From Branchipolynoe longqiensis (lineage: Eukaryota > Annelida > Polychaeta > Phyllodocida > Polynoidae), in assembly GCA_030323885.1 (NCBI GenBank), contig CM059197.1:28043178-28107177 (forward strand): 64,000 nt of DNA. The letters are read 5' to 3'. Made by a program: the position numbers and the translations under genes. Within the stretch, counting starts at the first letter, position 1, and every line of letters begins with the position of its first letter. The notes beneath the pieces were generated by a model. The model saw only the letters and a list, made by a program, of their open reading frames with translations. It was not told the DNA's origin and did no database searches. Shown here piece after piece: positions 19,968 to 31,200 of this stretch.

Positions 19968-20085
19968 ATTGCTGGTACCGGACGTGCTTACCTCTCCCTA
20001 GCCCACATCTATCCGAGGCTTATACCTCGGTAAAACAACAGTTATCCATCATCTGTACCAAGGTAAGACTCGTATAACTATACTA
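19968..20085 (+). repeat. DIRS right terminal repeat
   Basis: Includes the 34-base exact inverted core (19968-20001), then 84 bases unique to this end apart from their complement in the internal region. With 19772-19861 it can form a hairpin with 90-bp arms and a 134-base loop. Confidence 0.9.
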
Positions 20086-21065
20086 TATATTGTGTATGTC
20101 CAAATAGAAGCACCCTACCCAATAGAAGCACATCCCCCATTTCAAGATTGTAAGCCCACACAAATTTACGATCATATTCAGACTGAATGCACATAAATTA
20201 AGACAACCCCACTTTATTTCTGAGGCACAACAAAAACAAATAAATATTTACCATCATATTCAGACTGAATACACATAAAATAAGACAATCCCACTTTATT
20301 TCAGATGCACAACAAAAAACAAATCTATGAAATTCTTTAACTTTGAATAGATGCGCATCTATGTGTCTGCACTCGCCCAGTGTGTGTCTATGCAGAATTA
20401 TACAGTATGTATAATCGAGTAATATCTTGCATTCCGGCCAGTGTACTTACCATTACACCACCTAGGCTTGCTGATGTCACGACCATATCCAGATCTATCT
20501 TCCCATCTGGCTCCTTGCCTAATAAGTCAGTGCTGGCTGCTATGCTATTTACAAAGCTACTAATTTGACATAGCAAATTGTGGATGTTGATTTCAACATT
20601 GGTAATTTAACCCACAAGAAGAAGTACATACTAAACATCGAGGCGACTGGTGGTGCAATCTATAGTGTCCTGCTTAATAATAAATGCTCCGACTGTGGCG
20701 CCATCTTCTGTAAATTGGCATAACGAGATGTGATGCATTTTCTCTATAGACACTTCGACCAGAGCTTTTCGATCGGCAGGACGTGTTCTCTCCTTTGGAT
20801 TTGAAAGTCGACAAGATGATGGTCGATAAGCACCCACGATTTAAAGATCGAGAGAAAAAACTCCGGAACGAAAAGGTTTAACTACTAAGCATAAGTTGGG
20901 TCGAAGTCAGTGGCTATCCCGATTAATCTAATGGAAATAACTGCTTGTGTTGGTTGAAACAAAGACCGGTGCAAGCCCTGGAAAGACCATAACATCAACG
21001 CACTGACACAAAAATCAAGCTACGGACGTCGGATTAATCGTGGCCTGTTACCTTACACAAATGGA
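20086..21065. other. No gene; tandem duplication
   Basis: A unit of about 83 bases beginning ATCATATTCAGACTGAAT occurs twice in tandem (about 20166-20248 and 20249-20326). A TTTCGATCGGCAGGAC segment near 20768 recurs at about 22677. No coding motif is visible. Confidence 0.45.
20390..20570 (-). repeat. tRNA-like repeat family, copy 1
   Basis: The complement contains GCCTAGGTGGTGTAATGGTA followed by a GGCCGGAATGCAAG block. Related segments occur at 36225-36345 and 43605-43765. TGGTGTAATGGTTAGCAC-type sequence is typical of tRNA-derived box A, so this may be a SINE family; no intact box B was found. Confidence 0.45.
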
Positions 21066-21210
21066 TGGTCGATGTCAGTGACGGGATCGATGCTTAGATC
21101 GATCGGTTTCAAAACGCCGAATTTTGTTCGGGTCTACTACGCCTTGGAAAATGAATGGTGACGTCACGCCATGTGGAGGCGGCCATGACACCTTGCTCGA
21201 TCATCTTGGT
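21066..21210 (+). repeat. Direct repeat copy A (about 145 bp)
   Basis: Matches 21755-21905, about 690 bases away: CGGGATCGATGCTTAGATCG, TACTACGCC, GACGTCACGCCATGTGGAGG, CATGACACCTTGCTCGATCA. The sequence between and around the copies has no recognised gene. Confidence 0.75.
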
Positions 21211-21754
21211 GGAGGTTTTGCTACAACACACAACCATTCAACGTCGGTTCGTTTAACTGCTGCTTCGTTTTTGACGGAGGTCGTTATGGAGGTGGTTCCA
21301 GTGAAACTCCTTAAAGCTAGGGTAGGACGAGGTCAGTGCTATCCCGATTAATCTCCCTCGATATCTTGAAGACTGTGACTTTAGATTTACCACTGACAGT
21401 GGGTTCAAATCTTATTCGTTCCTAACATGCTAACTACTGACCTGCTCCAGAAGTAGGCCATGAGGACGTTCTGGAATAAGTTTGTGCTTCTCCAGGAACA
21501 GGTGATTTCATCTACCAGCCTCACCTATCACCAACATGGCCTCATATAACAATAAAAGGCACACACATCTGGGTGCGTTATGACATTCGCCATACGGCTT
21601 AACATCGCCGATTACACCCATGCTCTTACACCCACGCAAGCTGACGGTCTTCGGCCACCATGTGCAAGAGTAGTGTGTCATAATAATAACACTCTCTAAA
21701 GGACAATTGGCCATAGCCACAATTTAATATCACCCCTACGAGGTACCGGATTGT

Positions 21755-21905
21755 CGAGGTCAGTGGCGGGATCGATGCTTGGATCGAGTGTATTCGAAAA
21801 CGCCGAGTGTCGGTTTTTTCGGTTCTACTACGCCCTGGAAAATCAATGCTGACGTCATGCCATGTGGAGGCGGCCATGACACCTTGCTCGATCATTCTTG
21901 GAGGA
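21755..21905 (+). repeat. Direct repeat copy B
   Basis: Partner of 21066-21210 with scattered substitutions and small indels, so not a very recent duplication. Confidence 0.75.
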
Positions 21906-23334
21906 GCTCTGTTATACGACACCGTTTGAGCAGTATGGCTATCTGCCGATCACAGCTCATGCTCGGCTGCTACTCTCATTAAAGGACACTGCCATACACT
22001 CAACTCATTATTACAACCAACCAGACGATGTTGATATTTCTTGAGAACATGGTGACGAGCATCTACCGCTGTCCATAACTGCTTGTGTCGTCGAATAAAC
22101 TATTGCCTTACCATTCATAAATCTTACCTGTTTTTCACCATGCTGACTGGTGAAATAATAACAATCTCAAATTGACTCTCACCTTCAGATACTTATTTGT
22201 AGTCATAAACAATGCTACTCATACAGGGGTACCTTATGACCATCAGCCAGACATTTTTCATATGGCCATTACATCCATACGGACGTTGTGTCATGTATGC
22301 GACATTAGGCATATACTTAATAGGCTCCCATACATTGCAAGGTGTATGGCCCAACAACAAACCACCATCACTCACAACCACACATTATAACCTGGGATTC
22401 GACTGCTTATTTTTTGCCTCTCTTCCCAGGTTATCCAAATACCACACCCCATAGCAGCCGGCCGACACCCCTAGCGGCCAGCCTCCCGGCTGTACATGGA
22501 CAATAAGGTACTGCAGAGCAATCTGTTCACAACATCTGGTGGCCTTCCTGGTCACTTAGTCATGTGAGGATCTGAGGCTAACACTCCTGGGCATCAATGT
22601 CCGTGGCGTCATCCAAGACACCAATCAACTCACCGTCTCCTAGAGACATCGCATTCCAGCAATTGCAGCAGAGCCTTTCGATCGGCAGGACATGTTCTCT
22701 CCGTTGGATTTGCCGTCCCACCCAGCCCAACTATAACTGACATTCATAGGGCTACGCGCCTGAAATCCTCGAAATCTTAATAAATCAAACATCTCATGGC
22801 TTAAATGTAACAACGAAATAGTAAGAAAAATGCCACTTTATACTGTACTTGTCTTGCGTTGGTTTAATTAGGATGCCCTAATAATGCAATGTGGATATGG
22901 ATGGCAGCTGTCCTATCTCTGATGGCCATATAAGGTAAATGTTATTTACTGAAGATGCGTGACACCGTCATCTTGTCCATGCCTCAGTGAGTTGCACATG
23001 TTGGTGTCTACGTAGTCATTTGTAAGTACGTATTCACAAAACCTTTAAAAGTTAGTACATTTCGCACTGCACAAACACTTAGGCTGTGCTGGTAATTCTG
23101 GCTGACATAAGGCTGTGGCATATTCAGTTGTTGGTCATTTACGCCAGATGGCTCTCCTTGCAAACTTTCTTTCATAAGGTTGATTCTTATTGGTCAAACC
23201 TTGGCCTGACTTCCAGAGTTTGTCACTGATGGCAAATCATATCCGGCTGAAAAGACTAGGTCTCCATAAAGTAAAGTTGAATCCTCTCCTCCAACTAATA
23301 GATTTACCATTCGTCGTGGTCACCAATTTTGTAG
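21906..23334. other. No recognisable gene
   Basis: Several short frames but no domain signature. GAGCCTTTCGATCGGCAGGA near 22674 repeats the segment near 20768, suggesting the whole 20.7-22.7 kb region carries copies of one unknown repeat. Confidence 0.35.
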
Positions 23335-23850
23335 AATGGCTAAAGCTCAAATCTGTGGTTGTGTAGGCAGGCTATAGTGAAATCAATACAGACAAAGAGA
23401 AAGGAAGAGTATAAAGTGTGAAAGAAGAGAGAGAGAGTCAAGCCCTCTGGTTTATTATGTATATGGTACATGGGTTCAGTGTAGAGTATCACCCCACCCT
23501 TTCCCTAAATGGGAAACAAACATTCTTAGCTCTACCAATAGGGATCCAGCATTCCTGGTCCCCATGGTTACTAGTGGTCTGCCCACCACCACCAAGCTGT
23601 GTGGCTCCCCTGGCCACCACCTGCCTTGAGCCTGAGTGTGGTGATCCTACCTAGCAGAGGGGGGGGAGGGGGTAGGCTCTGAGTGCCCCTTACACACAGC
23701 CCTGCCAGCACCACTATGTCTATTTACATCTCACTTAGGCACCACCAGCACCTACATATTCACATACATGTACCTGCTCATGTATACCCGATCAGTAATA
23801 GAACATTTGCATTCCCCACCAATGCCGTAAATCAGAATATTTTATAGGGC
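23335..23850 (-). repeat. Inverted copy of the 2370-2910 repeat
   Basis: Reverse-complement partner of 2370-2910, 20 kb apart. The two could pair and mediate inversion of the DNA between them, which includes the DIRS element. Confidence 0.7.
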
Positions 23851-24179
23851 CACTGATATTTAGATGATTCAATGCGGTGATGTGTAAGTAACTTCCATGA
23901 AAGTGCTACCCCAAGCTGCTCACTAGAGGTCTATCACTACGCCTTTTCTCACCACTCACAACTGCTCTCATCGAATTCTTATAGCCGACCCTTTCTCAAA
24001 ATAGATGAACAAAGTGGGCAAGACCCGCCCGAACAAAATCACCATTCGGACCACCGGCTGTACGCGTAGTATTCAGATGGGAGTTGGTACTGGGGATAGG
24101 ATTCAGCTGACTGACTGAGCTTGGTACATGAGCAAATCAACAGTTTGTGTGGGCGGTTGGCAACTGATGCGATTGGCCG

Positions 24180-24515
24180 CGATGGGGCGGGGTGATGGGA
24201 TGTGGTTTGACTGGGCGGGGCGGGACGGGGCGCGGCCAGACGATCCGGCGGGGCGGGATGGTGTGTGACGATCCGATACCTGGAAGGCAGGGACGGGGCG
24301 GGGTGGGGCGGAGCGGGGCGAGGCGGGGCGGGGCGGGGCGTGACGGGGCCAGACGAGGCGGGAAGGGACGGGATGATGTGAGGCGGGAGTAGGCGGGGCG
24401 TGGCGGGGTGCGATGGGACAGGGCGGAGTAGGGTGAGGCGGCGTGGGACGGGACGTCTCGGAGTGAGGCCGGGCGGGGCAGAGTGAGGCGGGGCGGAGTG
24501 AGGCGGGGTGGGGGT
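24180..24515 (+). repeat. GGGGC-rich minisatellite
   Basis: Irregular 5-base GGGGC/GGGAC/GGAGC units over about 330 bases, with G strongly on the plus strand. The complement is open in all frames as arginine/proline/serine-rich nonsense, so the frames at 24039-24778 are not genes. Guanine quadruplex formation is likely in single strands. Confidence 0.8.
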
Positions 24516-25155
24516 CCGCCACCCCGGCAGACACTGCATTGGGATGGGTCGCGTTTACTCCTAGCTTGTTGGCTGGCGTTCGGGACGGACTTACCGATAG
24601 CTGACAGGCCTGATGAAAAGGCATGTGTGTAGAAACCAAAGCCGCCCGTTGGGTTAGGTGCTCGCCCTCCCCTAACCACCAGAAATATCGGCACTGTTGG
24701 TGTTGGCAGCGCATGCGCAGATAGCGAATATATTGACCGGTTGGTTGTTAGCCGACCTGTTGGCAAGCCGGTAAACAAGTCTGGTCTGCCCTGTGATGAC
24801 TGAATAGCTCCGGAGTGGTGACATTGTAGTAGGTAGTCGGGAATCTGTGTTCAGTTGTGACTGTTATTGTTGGAGTGTGTGCGTATGTGTGTGTGTGAAG
24901 CGGCTTGTGGGTGTGTGGCAAATACTGAGCGAGATGAGATTGCGCCGAGGATAGAACCTAGTTTGCAACTCATCTTAGCTGTGTGAGAGGATTACCGCTA
25001 CACCTTCAGAAGATGTGTGAAGTGAGAGGCTCTGATTGTGCACACAGGCTATTTTAGGTTATTAGCTGAGGTATCCATGGAGATATATAGGTACAGATAT
25101 ACATATATATAAATGTTTAGATATATGTCAATATCGCCATGCTGTTATCATATAT
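24516..25155. other. No recognisable gene
   Basis: Includes a short (GT)n tract near 24880. Nothing else I can name. Confidence 0.35.
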
Positions 25156-25409
25156 GAGAATCTCTCAAAAGGTGCTAAACAATATGGGAAAAAACTTTGT
25201 CCATTGTAACAATCAACATACTATCTATTGATGCATTTGCTCAGCATAAACAGATTTGTTTTTTACATGGTGTTTCTTAATCCCATTAGAATACATATTG
25301 ATTTGAAGCAAATGTCCTTGTGTTTTCAGTGTAACCGTTTCTGTGCTGTTTTGTGTCAATCGTTACAATGGACACAACATGAAGAGTTATCACCTTTTGA
25401 GACAGGCTC
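25156..25409 (+). mobile_element. M3 MITE copy 3
   Basis: Full M3 structure with the CAATCGTTACAATGGACA mirror retained. It is followed by ATACATATATA, again AT-repeat flanked. Confidence 0.8.
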
Positions 25410-25439
25410 ATATACATATATATCATGTGGGAGCAATTT

Positions 25440-25580
25440 GGGAAATGAGATGAAACATTGCACCTAGACCGGGACTCAAACCCACACAACTGCCATTTCA
25501 GCTCTACCTCCTTGCCTAGGTTGCCTGCCACAATTATCTAACCCACGCCTGTTTGTCCGTATGGTATTTCCCCTAGGCAG
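25440..25580 (-). repeat. tRNA-like SINE candidate, copy 1
   Basis: The complement carries a box B-like GGGTTTGAGTCCCGG. The TTTGTCCGTATGGTATTTCCCC end is repeated in the second copy at 25757-25880. Two copies in one orientation suggest an unnamed SINE family or a local duplication. Confidence 0.4.
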
Positions 25581-25756
25581 ATGAGTGCAACTCGAGGAAA
25601 CTCCCCTAACCAGGTGCAATTCTTGGTCTCATAATTACAGTTACAAATATCTAGGTAGTTCACTTTGAGACCATTCAGCACTATATATCATGCAGTTTGT
25701 ACGTAATTTTGACGATGCCACCGATAGTGTTGTAGGGTGTTTTTGCAATGGAAGGA

Positions 25757-25880
25757 AAATGGGGGTCTATGGCATGACTCGAACCCTCATGGTTGCCTGC
25801 CTTCGATTAGTCTATCGAGACTCCCTGATTCAACACCAATTTGTCTATGTGGTATTTCACCTGGGAACCTCATCATATGT
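25757..25880 (-). repeat. tRNA-like SINE candidate, copy 2
   Basis: The complement has GAGGGTTCGAGTCATGCC (box B-like), and TTTGTCTATGTGGTATTTCACC matches copy 1. Confidence 0.4.
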
Positions 25881-25957
25881 ATGTATATATATAATGTATG
25901 CTGGAGATATATATGTGCGCCTCACTGCAGATATACAGTATGTATACAGTATGCAAA

Positions 25958-26118
25958 GCCAGCAGCACTTCAACACTTTTGCAGGCAGCTTTCATGAAAT
26001 GTACAACCGCACAAAACACGACTCATGGACGCAACTCTCACAGCAGAGAGCTAATTGGAGAGCGGCAGTCAAGTAATGAAAGCAGTGTTTGTCGCATCAC
26101 GACCGACAGCATGATGAT
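25958..26118 (+). mobile_element. 3' end of LINE (second fragment)
   Basis: Encodes HDSWTQLSQQRANWRAAVK then a stop and an (ATG)-like tail, matching the end of the LINE at 56565-58185. It starts at the same AGCCAGCAGCACTTCAACAC point as the minus-strand copy at 517-700, so the two short copies may come from one subfamily. Confidence 0.7.
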
Positions 26119-26357
26119 ACAGTGAGGTGCACATATATATTAATATATAGGTGCTCTATAAGCAATTATGTGAGTATAATTATCCGTTAACCGATGACCC
26201 ATGGAAGTTCACACCAGCTGACACTGCACCACTAATTACACTCAGCTACTCAAACGACTCGTCAGGCCTTCAGCCTCGCCTGGTGCTGCCACCTGGCTTC
26301 TTCTTCCTAGCCTGGCTCTGCCTCACACCTTTACCACTCGCTCCACAATTATCTATT

Positions 26358-26391
<34 letters not shown>

Positions 26392-26731
26392 AACAGTTGG
26401 CCCCAAGTAAACAGATAACAATAAGAGTGGAGTGGTTGAGAAGAGTATATATATATATATAGATTCTCTGGCGTGAATATATCAATTGCCCACCTAAAGT
26501 TAAAATTGACCATCCAAGTCGGTCTGGAGGCGATAACGATCAGACAAAAGCTGGCATCCAAGTGTCAAAGCCTATGACTAGTGGCTCCACTGTGGCCGTA
26601 TCTGGAACTACATGCAGCATGCAGTAGAGCCTAGATAAATGGTATGTAATAATAGAGCAAACTGAAGAGAGTTACTGTCCTTGTTTATATTCCCATAATA
26701 TATTATAGAGCACATATATATAGATATATAT

Positions 26732-26766
<35 letters not shown>

Positions 26767-27136
26767 TGAGAGAGCGTTGTTTATGGTAGACTGAAGCAGA
26801 AGAAGAGGCTTCCCACCCCAGCCCCAGCCCCTACTCACCAACCCACAGTAAGCGATAATCAGAGTTGAACCGTGTTGACCAGAGTCCGGAAATCCACATT
26901 CACCAGTTCCCAGTAACTAATCGAACTCGGATAGAAAGTGTACTTAACCGGACTACCTGCTTTCTATATAATCAAACCCACCCACTGATATCATCACTGC
27001 AAGTTAGCAGGTCAGACACGGCGTGGAACTTGGGCGGACTGCTCCTGCTTAGTTCCCAGCAGGAACCAGTACTGAATCTATCCAGAATATAGAACAAATG
27101 AGTGAGATCCTCGCACTTTAACCCCTCCACATCATG
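26119..27136. other. AT microsatellites, no gene
   Basis: (AT)n tracts at about 26359-26391, 26445-26461 and 26696-26763, the last with interspersed TAGATATA. Between them I recognise nothing coding. Confidence 0.55.
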
Positions 27137-27494
27137 GGCACTCGCTTGTTTGTGTGTTTGTTGTTGTTGATTTACATCCTAGCAACATCTCAGGTCATTT
27201 CAGGACGGACAACGACGTGTGACAGTGGCAATCATGGTGACTTCATAATGCGACCCCAATGGGAGACCAGGCCACCTGCACCATAACCTGATATCCCACT
27301 CAGTCACATTATCCTGACACTGAGCCAACCAGTCCTTGCCCTATCCTAATAATGTCGAGCGCCTGGCTGGGAAGTGACAAGTATCAATTTTTAAGTCATT
27401 GGGTTGATTCGACCAGGGTTTGAAGCCACGATCCCATGGTCTACCAACACGGGAGACGGGCACTCTAGCTCAGTTGGCCAGCACTGGCACTCGC
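27137..27494 (-). mobile_element. SINE-A, alpha head, full length with target duplication
   Basis: GGCACTCGC occurs at both ends (27137-27145 and 27486-27494), enclosing a full minus-strand copy: tail, core, box B and a head with GGAGACGGGCACTCTAGCTC. The 9-base duplication marks retrotransposition. Confidence 0.88.
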
Positions 27495-27702
27495 CATGTG
27501 GGATATAGATAGTAGGGCATCACGTGGTATACTGGACATTATCTAGTAGGTGGCTGGTAGGCCTATGTTCTTATTGATTGAGCCTTATTACGATACCAAA
27601 AACCTTACAGAGTATTCCTGCGCCACAAAATGGACTCCAGTAGGGAAATAAATGCAAGTTCTGTGGACCCACATATCCCAGATATTCAGGATAATACTAA
27701 CT

Positions 27703-27943
27703 TTGGTTGTCGGGGTTTTTATGTCCTGGCAACATCTAACATCATTTCAGGATGGGTACTAATGTTTCACACTGCATACTAATGGTAACTTTATAATGCT
27801 GCCCCACTGAGATACCAGGCTGTCGGCACCATTCCCTGATTTCCCACTCAGTCAGATTATCCGGATACTAACCAGTCCTTCCCCTATCGGAAGTGATGCC
27901 ACCCAGCAGGATAGGTAGCAACAAGTATACATTTTGTGAGTCA
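27703..27943 (-). mobile_element. SINE-A 3' part
   Basis: Minus-strand tail to core and middle, ending at TGTGAGTCA. It stands head to head with the next copy. Confidence 0.75.
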
Positions 27944-28135
27944 AGGGCAAATACTGGTTAGCTCAATATCAGGATAATGTAACTGAGTGGGATATCAGGT
28001 CATGGTGATGGCGGCCTGGTTTCTCACTGGGTTAACACTATCAAGTCAACATAAATGCGCACCGTCAGAAGTCGGTACCCGTTCTGATATGACCTTAAAT
28101 GTTCTTTGGACGCAAGGCTCCAACAACTAAGCAGC
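27944..28135 (+). mobile_element. SINE-A 5'-truncated, inverted to its neighbour
   Basis: Plus-strand GGGCAAATACTGGTTAGCTC, core ATAATGTAACTGAGTGGGAT, body and tail. The pair with 27703-27943 makes an imperfect palindrome. Confidence 0.78.
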
Positions 28136-28235
28136 CAACATTATCCTGTTGTTAATATATTGTAGCTACGTATTCCCAGCTGGTGCTTGGTTTTAGAATG
28201 TGCACGTACGTGTGTGTGTGTGCAGCTGGATAGGG

Positions 28236-31200
28236 AGGGTGGGGAGGGGGGGGGCGGCGTTGGAGAAGGGCTCTAGCTGTGGTGTTGGGGATAGGGGAGG
28301 CTGATGGGGGTGTGGTGAGGTAACCCCTATATCACGGGTCAGTAATCCATCATCGGATAACCCGCGCAATGCAGCATGGGTGAATATGGCAGAGCTCTGG
28401 GGATGTGGGGGTTAGGGGGGGGGGGGGGGGCTATGATGATGTGGGAGTGGGTGTTTGGAGGGGGGCCCCTGATGTGGGTGTGGGTGTTGGGAGGGGAGGG
28501 GGCTGATGGGGGTGTGGGTGTTAGGAGGGGAGGGGGCTGATGGGGGTGTGGGTGTTGGGGTGTGTGAGGGAAGGGCACTGATTATGGGGTGGGGGTGTTA
28601 GGAGCGGGAGGGGCACTGATGGAGTGGGGTGGGGGTGTTGGTAGGGGGTGGGGCGCTGAGTGGGGTGTGGATGTTGGGGTGGGGAGGGGCACGGATGGGG
28701 GTGGGGGTGTTGAGCACGGGAAGGGGTGCTGATGGGGATGTGGCTGTTGGGAGGGCGGAGACTGTTGGGGGTAGGGTTGTTGGGAGGAGGAGTGGCACTG
28801 ATGAGGGTTGGGGTGTTGGGAGGGGGAGAGTTCCTGATGGGTATGTGGGCGGTGGGGGTGGGAGTGTTGGTAGGGGAGGGTCGGTGATGGGTGTGTGGGT
28901 GGTAGGTGTGTGAGTGTTGGTAGGGGAATGCGCTGATGGGTGTGTGGGTGGTAGTGGTGGGAGTGTTGGTAGGGGGGAGGCGCTGAAGAGTGTGTGGGTG
29001 GTAGGGATGGGAGTGTTGGTAGGGGGAGGGGCTGTGATGGGTGTGTGGGTGGTGGGGGGAGTGGTGTTGGTAGGGGAGGGGCGCTGATGGGTGTGGGTGG
29101 TGGGGGTGGGAGTGTTGGTAGGGGGAGGGGCGCTGATGGGTGTGTGGGTGGTAGGGGTGGGAGTGTTGGTAGGCGAGGGGCGCTGATGAGTGTGTGGGTG
29201 GTAGTGGTGGGAGTGTTGGTAGGGGGAGGGGCGCTGATGGGTGTGTGGGTGGTAGGGATGGGAGTGTTGGTAGGGGAGGGGCGGTGATGGGTGTGTGGGT
29301 GGTGGGGGGAGTGGTGTTGGTAGGGGAGGGGCGCTGATGGGTGTGTGGGTGGTGGGGGTGGGAGTGTTGGTAGGGGGAGGGGCGCTGATGGGTGGGTGGG
29401 TGGTAGGGGTGGGAGTGTTGGTAGGCGAGGGGCGCTGATGGGTGTGTGGGTGGTAGTGGTGGGAGTGTTGGTAGGGGGAGGGGCGCTGATGGGTGTATGG
29501 GTGGTAGGTGTGTGAGTGTTGGTAGGGGGAGGGGCGTGGTGGGTGTGTGGGTGGTGGGGGGAGTGGTGTTGGTAGCGGAGGGGCCCTGATGGGTGTGTGG
29601 GTGGTGGGGTGGGAGTGTTGGTAGGGGGAGGGGCGCTGATGGGTGTGTGGGTGGTAGGGGTGGGAGTGTTGGTAGGGGGAGGGGTGCTGATGGGTGTGTG
29701 CGTGGTAGGGGAGGGAGTGTTGGTATGGGGGAGGGGCGGTGATGGGTGTGTGGGTGGTAGGGGTGGGAGTGTTGGTAGGGGGAGGGGCGCTGATGGGTGT
29801 GTGGGTGGTAGGGGTGGGAGTGTTGGTAGGGGAGGGGCGCTGATGGGAGTGTGGTGTGGTGGGGGGTGGGAGTGTTGGTAGGGGTGGGAGTGTTGGTAGG
29901 GGGGAGGGGCGGTGAGTGGGGGTGGTGGGTGTGTGGTAGGGGGTGGGAGTGTGTGGTAGGGGGAGGGGCGGTGATGGGTGTGATGGGTGGTTGGGGTGGG
30001 AGTGTTGGTAGGAGGGGGTGCTGATGGGTGTGTGGGTGGTGGGGGGGAGTGGTGTTGGTAGGGGAGGGGCGCTGATGGGAGTGCGGGTGGTAGGGGTGGG
30101 GAGGTGTTGGTAGGGGGAGGGGCGCTGATGCGTGTATGGGTGGTAGGGGTGGGAGTGTTGGTAGGGGAGGGGTGCTGATGGGTGTGTGGGTGGTAGGGGG
30201 TGGGAGTGTTGGTAGGGGAGGGGCGCTGATGGGTGTGTGGGTGGTAGGGGTGGGAGTGTTGGTAGGGGAGGGGCGCTGATGGGTGTGTGGGTGGTAGGGG
30301 TGGGAGTGTTGGTAGGGGAGGGCGCTGATGCGTGTGTGGGTGGTAGGGGTGGGAGTGTTGGTAGGGGGAGGGTCGCTGATGGGTGTGTGGGTGGTAGGGG
30401 TGGGAGTGTTGGTAGGGGAGGGGCGCTGATGGGTGTGTGGGTGGTAGGGGTGGGAGTGTTGGTAGGGGGAGGGGTGCTGATGGGTGTGTGGGTGATAGGG
30501 GTGGGAGTGTTGGTAGGCGAGGGGCGCTGATGGGTGTTTGGGTGGTAGGGGTGGGAGTATTGGTAGGGGAGGGCGCTGATGGGCGTGTGGGTGGTAGGGG
30601 TGGGAGTGTTGGTAGGGGGAGGGTGGCTGATGGGTGTGTGGGTGGTAGGGGTGGGAGTGTTGGTATGGGAGGGGCGCTGATGTGTGTGTGGATGGTAGGG
30701 GTGGGAGTGTCGGTAGGGGGAGGGGTGCTGATGGGTGTGTGGGTGATATGGGTGGGAGTGTTGGTAGGCGAGGGGCACTGATGGGTGTGTGGATGGTAGG
30801 GGTGGGAGTGTTGGTAGGGGAGGGGTGATGATGGGTGTGTGGATGGTAGGGGTGGGAGTGTTGGTAGGGGGAGGGGCGCTGATGGGTATGTGGGTGGTAG
30901 GGGTTGGAGTGTTGGTAGGGGGAGGGGTGCTGATGGGTGTGTGGGTGTTAGGGGTGGGAGTGTTGGTAGGCGAGGAGCGCTGATGGGTGTGTGGATGGTA
31001 GGGGTGGGAGTGTTGGTAGGGGAGGGCGCTGATGGGTGTGGGTGGTAGGGGTGGGAGTGTTGGTAGGGGGAGGGTCGCTGATCGGTGTGTGGGTGGTAGG
31101 GGTGGGAGTGTTGGTAGGGGAGGGGCGCTGATGGGTGTGTGGGTGGTAGGGGTGGGAGTGTTGGTAGGGGGAAGGGTGCTGATGGGTGTGTGGGTGATAG

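Larger units (their letters stand above)
14656..20085 (+). mobile_element. DIRS-type retrotransposon, nearly complete (5.43 kb)
   Basis: Order of parts: left terminus (14656-14725), untranslated leader, Gag-like ORF, reverse transcriptase-RNase H, tyrosine recombinase, internal complementary region (19727-19861), right terminus (19968-20085). The termini share an exact 34-base inverted core (14692-14725 with 19968-20001). The first 45 bases of the internal region are the exact complement of 14656-14700 and the remaining 90 that of 19996-20085. No target duplication is visible, as expected when a circular intermediate is integrated by a tyrosine recombinase. The flanks are AT repeats. Exact identity of the complementary segments suggests recent insertion; two one-base shifts break the polymerase frame. 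Family assignment is from motifs and architecture, not from a search. Confidence 0.93.

Noticed and set aside
19772..20085. A stand-alone MITE or long hairpin (90-bp arms)
   Set aside because: The arms are the DIRS internal complementary region and right terminus; the rest of the complement matches the left end 5 kb away, so it is part of that element.
24039..24778. Three overlapping arginine/proline/serine-rich minus-strand frames
   Set aside because: Complement of the GGGGC-rich tract; three frames open together means composition, not coding.
25690..26076. A 128-codon plus-strand frame as a gene
   Set aside because: Only the last 20 or so residues are real coding sequence, from the LINE 3' end; the rest runs through tRNA-like repeat and AT-rich DNA.
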